Assembly (NCBI GenBank): GCA_028289095.1
Contig: JAQGGY010000004.1
Coordinates: 1 to 37,119, forward strand
Direction of reading: 5' to 3'
Source of the DNA: Candidatus Saccharimonadota bacterium
Lineage (GTDB): Bacteria > Patescibacteriota > Saccharimonadia > Saccharimonadales > Saccharimonadaceae
Length of the DNA: 37,119 bases
Below the pieces are notes generated by a model that was given only the letters and a program-made list of their open reading frames with translations, was not told the DNA's origin and did not search any database. A program made the position numbers and the translations under genes. This document shows positions 24,901-31,916 of the stretch, piece after piece (position 1 is the first letter of the stretch; each line of letters opens with the position of its first letter).

Positions 24901-25664
24901 TCGTCACTCATAAACGACCCCGTACCGACGCATAATAAAATCTCGTGTGAATCCTGATCATCATGCGTCAAATAATGACCGTCACTGGTCACGACACATG
25001 GAATATCTAATTCTTCTGAAAGTCGCTCTAGGTGCTTATTGATGCCAACCTGGACATCCCATTTTGCAGGACAATCTGGATGTCCGTGGTCCTGCATTTC
25101 AAGATAGTATCGATCACCGAATACTTTCTTATACCAACTTGCGACCTTTTTTGCCTCTTCGTAGTTATCATTACGTAGCTGTTCACCAACTTCACCACTT
25201 GCGCAGGCAGACAATACAATCAGACCTTCGTTGTATTCTTCTAGCAAATCATGGTCGATACGCGGCTTGTAGTACATACCCTCAAGGTTAGCCTTCGTCG
25301 ATAGCTTCATTAGGTTTAGATAACCCGTCTCATTCATGGCAAGTAATATCAGGTGATACCTAGCTTTATCCTTTGCAGGATCACGATCATGACGACTCCG
25401 CGCCGCAACATACGCCTCCATACCCATGATTGGCTTAACGCCGCTGTCTTTGGCGGATTTATAAAACTCTACTAGTCCAGACATCGTCCCATGATCAGTA
25501 ATCGCAACAGCTTCCATACCCATATCTTTAACAGCACCGACAAGCTCGTTGACCTTCGTCATACCATCAAGCAAGCTATGGTGCGTATGATTATGTAGAT
25601 GAACATAATCGGCAGTGGTTAAACGCGTCGCTAGCGCGGTTTTATCTTGTGTTTGAACCCCCAT
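21921..25664 (-). CDS. dnaE: DNA polymerase III alpha subunit, DnaE type
   Basis: The replicative DNA polymerase, 1247 residues. The N-terminal PHP domain has LHNHTHHSLLDG (His24, His26), ITDHGTMSG and SDGHYL, so most metal ligands of an active PHP proofreading site appear to be kept. The polymerase core has GPGRGSAAGS and the catalytic PDIDVD aspartates. Then come the GVFQLES segment, helix-hairpin-helix repeats, an OB fold (about 1000-1110) and a C-terminal tau-binding-like domain. A Pro-rich linker lies near 1150. The start (MGVQTQDK) has no Shine-Dalgarno; TATACT ends 11 nt upstream, which would give a very short leader. Confidence 0.97.
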   Translation of the reverse strand: MGVQTQDKTALATRLTTADYVHLHNHTHHSLLDGMTKVNELVGAVKDMGMEAVAITDHGTMSGLVEFYKSAKDSGVKPIMGMEAYVAARSRHDRDPAKDKARYHLILLAMNETGYLNLMKLSTKANLEGMYYKPRIDHDLLEEYNEGLIVLSACASGEVGEQLRNDNYEEAKKVASWYKKVFGDRYYLEMQDHGHPDCPAKWDVQVGINKHLERLSEELDIPCVVTSDGHYLTHDDQDSHEILLCVGTGSFMSDEKRMSLKDFELHVTDPADIISRWGKTHPQAVINTKMIADRCNVELELGRILIPTFPVPDGETEKTFLDKLVYRGVAMRYNGKTPDEAAQMSIDDVKAIISEEVATRLDMELGVLDKMGYNGYFLIVQDFINWGKNRGIIFGPGRGSAAGSIIAYALAITDLDPLRYGLLFERFLNPDRISMPDIDVDIQDTRRDEVIQYCSDKYGADHVSNIVTFGKMAARAAVRDVARVLEVPYAEADRLSKMIPPPAQGRHIPLKESIKEDADLKKEYETNPTAKMVFDYAVRLEGTIRSHGVHACGVVIAPDDLVKYLPLEMAQKGVVSTQFPMGEVEELGLLKMDFLGLSNLTTINNALRIIKKVYGVEIDLATMPLDDAKTYELFQRGDTTGVFQLESAGMKRYLRDLKPTVFEDIIAMVALYRPGPMQFIDSFIKRKHGQEPIEYLDKGMENSLKATYGILVYQEQFMQISKEWSGFTGGQADTLRKAVGKKKIDLMRKVKVDFVEGAIKTSGAKREVAEKFWEQLEEFANYCFNKSHAACYGLISYWTAYLKAHYPDAFMAALMTSDQDDIDRLAIEINECNHMGIKVLSPDVNESFVEFAIVPNKNEIRFGMAAIKGVGVGAVEEVLRAREEGKFVNIEDFAKRVSTQKFNKKAWDSLIKSGGFDAFGERSDLLFNLESIQAFASRVQKAALSGQGDLFGGLGDAASVQSTMTMQTAPSKYTDKEKLMWERELLGLYISAHPLDNYDAYFEEQTIPLMRITADVDGKKATIGGLISTVRTIITKSGTKMAFVGLEDKTGEGEVIIFPNLYEQVGAKLVQDAVIRVSGKISARDRDGNLGTDAKMIADEVVEVTDKELRDYESTGRKMEAPKMSAKVKAIRVAEFRAKHTGGSVSAPATTMPPDQPEKPVAVERPRPVMDIPTVKKLFVHIKTPDNHDALLALKQTCGNFVGKTDIILVLGADKKSAIKLPFKIDGSDELIGALVKLLGEDCVVLK

Positions 25665-25713
25665 AATATATATCTAGTATACCGAAGTTAGGTAGGGTTT
25701 GTCTGTAGTAAAA

Positions 25714-26004
25714 TTAGTTAGACTTTGGCTTGATCGTATCCGTCACGCCGTTAAAAAAGTCTTCCAAAGGAGGGATAAATCCAGCGACTGAGCTAAGCAC
25801 CCATATCAATAACGCAACGACAATAGTGCCGCCTATGACACTACCTAATCCAAAAAAGACACCGCGAAAAAAATTCATTTTATAAATTTGCGCGCGACTA
25901 GTGTTAAAATCGTAAAACAATTCTTCGATGACATTTTTTCGTGCTTCGTTTTCATTTTTAACTTTTGATTTATCCGCTACTTTCTTTACATGACGTCCAA
26001 ACAT
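25714..26004 (-). CDS. DUF5665-like small membrane protein
   Basis: A 96-residue protein with a charged N-terminal part (about 1-35) and one long membrane segment (about 47-75, GVFFGLGSVIGGTIVVALLIW). This matches the DUF5665 pattern as I recall it; the function is unknown. The ATG at 26004 (MFGRHVKK) is preferred to one ten codons upstream because GGAG lies 9 nt from it. It is the last of three small envelope genes in the same direction (26627 to 25714), separated from the second by a stable hairpin. Confidence 0.75.
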   Translation of the reverse strand: MFGRHVKKVADKSKVKNENEARKNVIEELFYDFNTSRAQIYKMNFFRGVFFGLGSVIGGTIVVALLIWVLSSVAGFIPPLEDFFNGVTDTIKPKSN

Positions 26005-26029
26005 TGCCACCATCTCCTTATAGTAAGTT

Positions 26030-26055
26030 GGCACACCGCTTTATTGCGGTGTGCC
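26030..26055. repeat. Intergenic 10-bp inverted repeat
   Basis: GGCACACCGC (26030-26039) pairs with 26046-26055 around a 6-nt loop. There is no U-tract in either direction, so it may stabilise or process the mRNA rather than end it. Confidence 0.6.
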
Positions 26056-26077
26056 ATTAATCATCAATAAAACTGAT

Positions 26078-26374
26078 TTATTTTTTTGATTCTTTAGAAA
26101 AGAAACCTTTTTTTGCGCCTTCGATCGCGCCGTCGATTGTTCGTTCACCACGGCTCTTGTATTCATCAGCCTTGTCTTTAACTTCACTGACAACTTGCGC
26201 TGATTTGTTTTTAGCATCGTCCGTGCGCTTTGCTGCTTCATCTTTTAATTCGGCTGCTTTGTTTTTAATATCAGCACGCGTCTCTTTACCTGATTTTGGT
26301 GCAGTTAATACACCTGCGATAACACCTGCTACTGCACCGATTACTGCGCCTAATGCGAATTTACCCTTGATCAT
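26078..26374 (-). CDS. YtxH family protein
   Basis: A 98-residue protein with an N-terminal Gly/Ala-rich membrane segment (ALGAVIGAVAGVIAGVL) directly followed by TAPKSGKETR, the hallmark of YtxH proteins. A long basic and acidic helix follows (Lys/Asp/Ala-rich, about 35-95), resembling LEA-type stress proteins. In Bacillus these proteins are induced by general stress. It is the second gene of the three-gene envelope cluster. Confidence 0.88.
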   Translation of the reverse strand: MIKGKFALGAVIGAVAGVIAGVLTAPKSGKETRADIKNKAAELKDEAAKRTDDAKNKSAQVVSEVKDKADEYKSRGERTIDGAIEGAKKGFFSKESKK

Positions 26375-26387
26375 TGTTTAGCTCCTA

Positions 26388-26627
26388 TTATTTCTTGTAC
26401 TTTTTAATAAATTTCATCGCTGTCTGAAACATAACGAATGGCGATGTCATTGCGCTAAAACCTGCGACTGCTTTTTGAAAACTTTCCGCTGTCCGTGCCG
26501 CGCTACCCGTTACTTCTTTGATTTGACGGGTTACTTTGATTAGTAACACTGTCAAAATAATCGCTAGTAGTAAGAATATCGCGAGGAATACCGATAATAT
26601 GATGACAAGGATTTGCGCCCAGTCCAT
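26388..26627 (-). CDS. Small single-pass membrane protein, DUF948-like
   Basis: A 79-residue protein with one N-terminal membrane segment (about 5-32) and an amphipathic helix (VTRQIKEVTGSAARTAESFQ), like small DUF948-type proteins. It starts after a strong GGAGG site and ends 13 bp before the YtxH gene, so it is probably first in the envelope operon. The family label is a resemblance only. Confidence 0.7.
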   Translation of the reverse strand: MDWAQILVIILSVFLAIFLLLAIILTVLLIKVTRQIKEVTGSAARTAESFQKAVAGFSAMTSPFVMFQTAMKFIKKYKK

Positions 26628-26650
26628 AGTTCGTCCTCCTTTTTTATTTT

Positions 26651-26667
26651 ATTATACGTCTATTATA
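26651..26667 (-). promoter_or_regulatory. Tandem -10 boxes of the envelope operon
   Basis: Two perfect TATAAT boxes on the minus strand (26651-26656 and 26662-26667) lie before the ATG at 26627. The outer one overlaps the galU stop codon. The -35 boxes are poor. Confidence 0.5.
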
Positions 26668-27535
26668 ACCTTTTTCTCAGGTACGATGCAAACTCCGTCG
26701 CATACTCTTCGGTTTCTAACGCCATATCGACAACTGCTTTCAAATATTTTAATTGATCGCCTGTGTCATGCCACGTCCCTTCAATAAATTGACCATACAC
26801 AACATCAGATTGCGCAAGCTCATTAATACTATCGGCCAGTGTAATTTCACCGCCATTCCCTACCTTTTCCTGGGCAATAATAGGTAAAATATCTGCAGTA
26901 AGTAAGTACCCACCGACAGACGCAAAGGCGCTTGGTGTATTCGCTTCGCCTGGTTTTTCAATCAATTCGTCAATTTTGAATGTTCGCCCACCCAAATCAT
27001 CGCCAATTGCCGCCATGCCGTACTTATCTGCATCAGATTTATCAACTTCAATCAGTGAAATGACCGACTTGCCTGTTTTTTCATAAGCTGCCTTTAATTG
27101 AACAGCCCGTGGGATTGTACTGCGAAAAAAGTCATCGGCAAAAAAGACAAAAAAAGGTTCATCATCATCAATCAAATGCTGTGCGTTGAGGATCGGACGG
27201 GCGTTACCTTTTGGCGTGCCTTTTTGGCGGATATACACAAAATTTGCCAGTTCAGATATTGCTTTAATCTGATCGGCCTTATCATCTTTGCCTTTTTCGC
27301 GTAGTTCAAGTTCTAACTCTTCACTACGATCAAAGTGATCTTCGATAGCGCGTTTTGTACTGCCGGTAACAATAATAATATCCGTCACACCAGCAGCAAC
27401 CGCCTCTTCGACAATCAGCTGAATAACCGGCCGGTCAATGATAGGGAGCATTTCTTTTGGCATTGCCTTTGTCTGTGGTAAAAACCGCGTTCCAAGCCCT
27501 GCCGCGCATATAATTGCTTTCGTTGGTAATTTCAC
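26663..27535 (-). CDS. galU: UTP--glucose-1-phosphate uridylyltransferase
   Basis: This enzyme makes UDP-glucose from UTP and glucose-1-phosphate for surface polysaccharide and glycolipid synthesis. The 290-residue length is standard. The N-terminal nucleotide-binding GLGTRFLPQTKAMPKEMLPI loop, IIIVTG, GNARPIL and a conserved VGGYLLTADI segment are present. The start is GTG at 27535, fixed by GGAGG 8 nt upstream. A TATACT box at 27575-27580 lies in the end of gatB, so galU has its own promoter. No other sugar-nucleotide genes are in the window. Confidence 0.96.
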   Translation of the reverse strand: MKLPTKAIICAAGLGTRFLPQTKAMPKEMLPIIDRPVIQLIVEEAVAAGVTDIIIVTGSTKRAIEDHFDRSEELELELREKGKDDKADQIKAISELANFVYIRQKGTPKGNARPILNAQHLIDDDEPFFVFFADDFFRSTIPRAVQLKAAYEKTGKSVISLIEVDKSDADKYGMAAIGDDLGGRTFKIDELIEKPGEANTPSAFASVGGYLLTADILPIIAQEKVGNGGEITLADSINELAQSDVVYGQFIEGTWHDTGDQLKYLKAVVDMALETEEYATEFASYLRKRL

Positions 27536-27574
27536 TATTGTACCTCCGTTTTACTGCGTTTGCGTTATATATTC

Positions 27575-27580
27575 AGTATA
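27575..27580 (-). promoter_or_regulatory. Candidate -10 box of galU
   Basis: TATACT on the minus strand lies 39 nt before the GTG start, leaving room for the GGAGG site. No good -35 box was found. Confidence 0.4.
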
Positions 27581-27590
27581 CTAGAGAATC

Positions 27591-29048
27591 TTATATCCGT
27601 TCACGAATCAATTTTTGTGCGAGTGCAGGGTTTGCTTTCCCTTGGGATTTTTTCATCACCTGGCCGACAAGGAATCCTATGACTTTATCGTTACCGTTCT
27701 TGATATCTTCGATAGCTTTCGCACTCGTAGGATCTGCCAGTACTTCATCAACGATAGCGGCGATCGCACCCTCGTCACTGACTTGTAATAGATTCTTCTC
27801 GCGTGCAATATCTTCGGGCATCTTACCTATGCTATCCTCATTGAATAATGCCAGGAATATTTCTTTTGCACCTGTCGAACTCAGTTTATTGTCGCCGACC
27901 ATTTGGGATAGTTCGACTAATCGACGCGGACCAACAAGTCCCGATTCGACAGCAGTAATGTTCATGTCGTCCGCCGATGCCGATGAAAACCAGTTAAAGA
28001 CGCGTTTCGTCACCTCGGCATCATACCTATCATTAATCGCCTCCAGTGTTACCGCAACAGGTGCATTATTCAAAACAGTATTTACAACCGAGCTATCGAG
28101 CTGTAATGCCTGCCATTTTTCGCGGTATTCCGGTGGCAATATCGGCACGGTTTCTTGAATGTCGGCAATTTCCTGATCTGTCAAAATGATTGGTGGAATA
28201 TCGGCGTCTGGCATATAGCGGTAGTCCTGCGCATCCTCTTTTGAACGCTGCGAACTAGTCGTTTGCTTGGCATCATCCCAGCCACGAGTTTCTTGGACAA
28301 CTTTTTCACCTTTTTCAAGCATTGCAACTTGACGGCGGAATTCGTATTCAGCTGCTTTTTCAACGCTACGGAACGAATTAAGGTTCTTCACTTCGGCACG
28401 CGTTCCAAGTTCGTTAGCACCCTTTGGCGCAACTGAAACATTCACATCAAAACGCATATTTCCATGATACAAATCGCCACGTGTCACACCAGCATAAGTC
28501 ATCAGGTGATGTAATTCGGTGGCGTACGCTTTCGCCTGGGCGGCAGAATGAATATCTGGGTCAGAAACAATTTCGATCAGCGGCGTGCCAGCACGGTTTA
28601 AATCAACCAGGCTGTAATCGCCATAGTGAGTCAGCTTACCTGCATCTTCTTCCATATGTGCATGATGGATCCGAACACGAACGTTCGTACCATCTTCAAG
28701 TGGCGCATCGATGTAGCCCGCTAAGATAATCGGGTTATACATCTGTGTCGTTTGGTATCCCTTTGGTAGATCAGGATAAAAATAATGCTTTCGATCAAAC
28801 CGACTAACGCGGGCAATCGGTGCATTCAAAGCTTTACCGGCTTTAATTGCCAGATTGACCGCCTCTCGGTTAAGGACAGGTAGCATTCCTGGTAGGCCAA
28901 AATCGATAGGACTCACCACACTATTTGGTGACTTATCGCGCGCGTCATTATCGGCGCCACTAAACAATTTAGTTGCTGTCGCAAGCTGTACATGACATTC
29001 AATGCCGATTGTCATATCATATTTATTCAAAATTTCGTCAGTTACCAT
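27591..29048 (-). CDS. gatB: Aspartyl/glutamyl-tRNA amidotransferase subunit B
   Basis: GatB is the kinase subunit of GatCAB. It phosphorylates the side chain of misacylated Glu-tRNA(Gln) or Asp-tRNA(Asn) so that ammonia from GatA can form the amide. Its 485 residues show the cradle-domain signatures GIECHVQLATATKLFSG, YFYPDLPKGYQTTQ, IHMEED-like HAHMEEDAGK, DLNRAGTPLIEIVS and EVKNLNSFRSV, then the helical and YqeY-like tail (VGQVMKKSQGKANP). The ATG shares one base with the stop of the HEPN-like gene, so it is translationally coupled to it. Confidence 0.97.
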   Translation of the reverse strand: MVTDEILNKYDMTIGIECHVQLATATKLFSGADNDARDKSPNSVVSPIDFGLPGMLPVLNREAVNLAIKAGKALNAPIARVSRFDRKHYFYPDLPKGYQTTQMYNPIILAGYIDAPLEDGTNVRVRIHHAHMEEDAGKLTHYGDYSLVDLNRAGTPLIEIVSDPDIHSAAQAKAYATELHHLMTYAGVTRGDLYHGNMRFDVNVSVAPKGANELGTRAEVKNLNSFRSVEKAAEYEFRRQVAMLEKGEKVVQETRGWDDAKQTTSSQRSKEDAQDYRYMPDADIPPIILTDQEIADIQETVPILPPEYREKWQALQLDSSVVNTVLNNAPVAVTLEAINDRYDAEVTKRVFNWFSSASADDMNITAVESGLVGPRRLVELSQMVGDNKLSSTGAKEIFLALFNEDSIGKMPEDIAREKNLLQVSDEGAIAAIVDEVLADPTSAKAIEDIKNGNDKVIGFLVGQVMKKSQGKANPALAQKLIRERI

Positions 29049-29470
29049 CAGATCGCTCCTATATCTTTCAACGCTTGTTTAAATCCAGCAATCGCACGTC
29101 GAGCGTCGTCGAATGACAAATGATGATCGGATTCGTGCGCAATTTGATTACGTAGTTTATGTGCGCCCCATACTGCATTAGCATTTGACCATGTGTCTTT
29201 GGCTGCTTTCATACGCTCGCCCATTGTCTGACCTTTTACGCCGCGCTCGCGAAGTGCTTGGTCTAATAATTTGTCAGCATTTAACACTGCCAGCACGCAG
29301 CCAGACTGATCGTCTTTGTTCAGTTGTTTTTCAATCGCCATCCATTTTAAACGGTACTTATTAACGTCAAGTTGCGTAGCACCTTTTCTGGTTAGAATCA
29401 TGACGGCAACCAGCAATGCGCCAATCACTAAAATACCCATTAAAAAGCCAAGTAGTGAATTCTCTTGCAC
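29048..29470 (-). CDS. Membrane-anchored HEPN-like protein inside the gat operon
   Basis: A 140-residue protein with an N-terminal membrane segment (about 5-27) and a helical cytoplasmic domain. Near the end HKLRNQIAHES gives Arg107-Asn108-x3-His112, the Rx4H motif of HEPN domains, many of which are RNases of toxin and immunity systems. The preceding helix LLDQALRERGVKGQTMGERM and the following FDDARRAIAGFKQALKDIG fit a four-helix HEPN bundle. It lies between gatA and gatB with 1-nt spacing on each side, so it is tightly coupled to the amidotransferase subunits. RNase activity is inference; a binding-only HEPN is also possible. Confidence 0.75.
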   Translation of the reverse strand: MQENSLLGFLMGILVIGALLVAVMILTRKGATQLDVNKYRLKWMAIEKQLNKDDQSGCVLAVLNADKLLDQALRERGVKGQTMGERMKAAKDTWSNANAVWGAHKLRNQIAHESDHHLSFDDARRAIAGFKQALKDIGAI

Positions 29471-29471
29471 G

Positions 29472-30875
29472 TTATTTGCCCTCCACTGATTTTGCTAATG
29501 CAAGTAAGTTTGCGTCCGTTCGGCGTTGACCGATTAGCTGCACACCAATCGGAAGTCCTGCGCTCGTGGCACCAGCAGGCACACTTATCGCAGGGAGTCC
29601 CGCAAGACTTGGGGGAACGGTCATAATATCAGCCAGATACATCTTTATAGGATCGGCCGTATTTTCACCCAAACCAAACGCTGGTGTCGGAGCGACAGGC
29701 GTCAATAAAACGTCATAAGTTTTGAATAAATCTTCATAAGCATCAATCAAAAGTGTGCGAGCTTTTTGCGCCTGCAAATAATACGCATCGAAGTAACCGC
29801 TAGATAAGACATAGCTGCCGATCATTATACGACGCTTGTTTTCAGTAACAAAGCCTTCGTCGCGTGTTCGTCCGTACAATTCGGCAAGCGTCTGCACACC
29901 TTCGGCGCGGTGACCATAACGGATACCATCGTATCGTGCCAGGTTACTGCTAACTTCAGCTGGAACGATAATGTAATACATTGCCAGCGCATATTTTACT
30001 ATTGGCAAACTGACTTCATCAACGGTATGTCCGGCAGCGCGTAATTTTTCGACGTACCCATTTACCTTGTCTTGCACTTCGCCGTCAACAGCATCTGTCA
30101 TTGATTCTTTAATAATTCCGATTTTTTGCCCAGGCTTTAATTCGTCCAGTGGTGAAAAGAAATCTGGCAGCGTTGTCATATCATTCACATCACGACCACT
30201 CATAATATCCATGACTAATTCGGCGTCGGCGATATCTTTTGTAAAACAACCAATCGTATCAGTACTACTTGCCATTGCGACCACGCCATAACGGCTGACC
30301 ATACCGTACGTAGGCTTGACACCAACGACGCCATTAAAACTAGCGGGTTGACGAATCGAACCGCCCGTATCCGTGCCGAGCGCAAATGAAACGACATCCA
30401 ATGCCGTTACGACAGCCGAGCCACCACTACTTCCACCTGCTACTTTCGTCTGATCAAAGGCATTTTTTGTTGGACCGAATGCAGAGTTTTCCGTACTTCC
30501 CCCATGCGCAAAAGCATCAAGGTTCGCTTTGCCGATACAAATGGCACCTTGCTGCTCTAGTTTTTCAACGGCAGTTGCTTGCAACGGCGCATCAAATTTT
30601 TCCAGCATACGGCTGGCAGCAGTTGTCGGCGCACCAAAAGCTAAAAAGTTATCCTTGGCAACGAATGGTACACCAGCCAAACGGCCAACGTCTTCACCAT
30701 TTTTTATGCGCGCATCAATAGCATCAGCACGCTCTAACGCACGTTCCGCGGTCACACTTAGTAGGGCATGGTATTCATCAGTACTTGTCGCGCGTTGCAA
30801 TGCATTTTCTACTTCACTACGAGCGGATGATTCCCCGCTTTTAATTCGATCGACGATATCAGAAATACGACTCAT
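29472..30875 (-). CDS. gatA: Aspartyl/glutamyl-tRNA amidotransferase subunit A
   Basis: GatA is the glutaminase subunit, freeing ammonia from glutamine for transamidation in GatB. The amidase Ser-cisSer-Lys triad is visible: Lys74 in FVAKDN, Ser149 in GGSSGGSA and Ser173 in DTGGSIRQPA. The 467-residue length is near the usual 480-490. The start overlaps the end of gatC by one base or more, giving an operon gatC-gatA-HEPN-gatB. Together they allow synthesis of Gln-tRNA and/or Asn-tRNA without a dedicated synthetase. Confidence 0.97.
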   Translation of the reverse strand: MSRISDIVDRIKSGESSARSEVENALQRATSTDEYHALLSVTAERALERADAIDARIKNGEDVGRLAGVPFVAKDNFLAFGAPTTAASRMLEKFDAPLQATAVEKLEQQGAICIGKANLDAFAHGGSTENSAFGPTKNAFDQTKVAGGSSGGSAVVTALDVVSFALGTDTGGSIRQPASFNGVVGVKPTYGMVSRYGVVAMASSTDTIGCFTKDIADAELVMDIMSGRDVNDMTTLPDFFSPLDELKPGQKIGIIKESMTDAVDGEVQDKVNGYVEKLRAAGHTVDEVSLPIVKYALAMYYIIVPAEVSSNLARYDGIRYGHRAEGVQTLAELYGRTRDEGFVTENKRRIMIGSYVLSSGYFDAYYLQAQKARTLLIDAYEDLFKTYDVLLTPVAPTPAFGLGENTADPIKMYLADIMTVPPSLAGLPAISVPAGATSAGLPIGVQLIGQRRTDANLLALAKSVEGK

Positions 30876-31165
30876 TATAATACCTTTGGCACTTTCACTT
30901 GATTATTTGCAGATTCGGTCGACAACGCTAGCATCTGTTCGCGGGTGACATCAGTAGAAATGACGGCATCATCCCGCCAGACATTTTCTAAACCGGTCAC
31001 CTGATACGTCGGCTCGACACCAGTCGTATCTAACTCACCTAATTGTTCGATATATCCTAAAATATTACCGATATCGGTCTGCAGGCTGTCTAATTCATCA
31101 TCTGTTAGCTGCAAGCTACTTAATTGTGCCAGATGCTGCACATCATCACGAGATATAACTGTCAT
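30875..31165 (-). CDS. gatC: Aspartyl/glutamyl-tRNA amidotransferase subunit C
   Basis: GatC is the small linker that holds GatA and GatB together. Its 96 residues show VQHLAQLSSLQLTDDELD, IGNILGYIEQLGELDT and a VWRDD motif near the C-terminus, all typical. The ATG at 31165 (MTVISRDD) is chosen over one three codons upstream because the earlier ATG is part of the TATAAT box, and the later one lies 7 nt after it with no Shine-Dalgarno. The operon therefore seems to start with a leaderless mRNA. Confidence 0.94.
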   Translation of the reverse strand: MTVISRDDVQHLAQLSSLQLTDDELDSLQTDIGNILGYIEQLGELDTTGVEPTYQVTGLENVWRDDAVISTDVTREQMLALSTESANNQVKVPKVL

Positions 31166-31172
31166 ATGACCC

Positions 31173-31178
31173 ATTATA
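31173..31178 (-). promoter_or_regulatory. -10 box of the gat operon (leaderless type)
   Basis: A perfect TATAAT on the minus strand ends 7 nt before the gatC ATG. An ATG overlapping the box itself cannot be the start of a transcript made from it. Confidence 0.65.
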
Positions 31179-31243
31179 TCCTATAACTGTATCTGTGCTA
31201 AAGTAAAAGTAGAGATATCATCGTAATTGGGGGGATTTACTTT

Positions 31244-31870
31244 ATGGAGAGAAACGTCATCGCTATCATAGGCATACATGGAAGCGGCAAAAGTCGTTTA
31301 GCTCGAAAAGTTACCCAGGAACTGCAACCGCATCTATCAATCGATCACGTACCAGTTGGCGATAGGATCCGTAAAATCGGGCGCAAGTTGATTGAAAGTA
31401 GCCAGTACGAAGCGATCAGTGATCACCTTAATGGCCCTCATGCCCTTAATCTACTTGATGATAACGTTATGTATTCTGTCATGAACGAAGCACTTAATGA
31501 TTACCGCGGATCAGATACAATCATCTTCGACGGCTTTCCGCGCACCGAAGACCAGGCCGAGCAACTTGATATGCTGGCGCTGGTTCATAAACGTCGACTT
31601 GCTGGATTTATCAGAACGGATACGACTGATGAAAATGCTGTTGAACGGATGCTGCTACGTAACCCGAGGGATTACGAAGGTACATACACCGTTACCGCTG
31701 CCCGGAAAAAAGTTCATGAAGATCGTGCACACTATCATGATATGGCCCTCGCGCTTAACTTTCCCGCTCTGCCACTCCATACCATTGACACGTCCGGAGA
31801 AAAAGAAGACACCATCACTGCTGGCCTACGAGCCACAAAGCAGATACTACATCTGCCTGACAGATTATAA
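31244..31870 (+). CDS. Adenylate-kinase-like P-loop kinase, divergent
   Basis: A 208-residue P-loop protein: Walker A GIHGSGKS (10-17), then FDGFPRTEDQAEQLD, the adenylate kinase substrate-binding signature, and a late R-DYEGTY segment. The classical LID domain is not apparent; only a short stretch around RNPRDYEGT lies in its place. The middle contains an unusual insert (IRKIGRKLIESSQYEAISDHLNG). It may phosphorylate AMP or another nucleoside monophosphate. A G-rich ribosome-binding site precedes the ATG by about 9 nt. A canonical adk elsewhere in the genome would be needed to know whether this is the main enzyme. Confidence 0.78.
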   Translation: MERNVIAIIGIHGSGKSRLARKVTQELQPHLSIDHVPVGDRIRKIGRKLIESSQYEAISDHLNGPHALNLLDDNVMYSVMNEALNDYRGSDTIIFDGFPRTEDQAEQLDMLALVHKRRLAGFIRTDTTDENAVERMLLRNPRDYEGTYTVTAARKKVHEDRAHYHDMALALNFPALPLHTIDTSGEKEDTITAGLRATKQILHLPDRL

Positions 31871-31905
31871 AAAATAACCCTGCTATAACGGCAGGGTTAT
31901 TTTTT
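31869..31905. terminator. Bidirectional terminator between the kinase and helicase genes
   Basis: A perfect 15-bp stem (31869-31883 with 31891-31905) with a 7-nt loop has A/T flanks giving U-tracts both ways. It begins inside the stop codon of the kinase gene. Confidence 0.92.
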
Positions 31906-31916
31906 GATCGATACGA

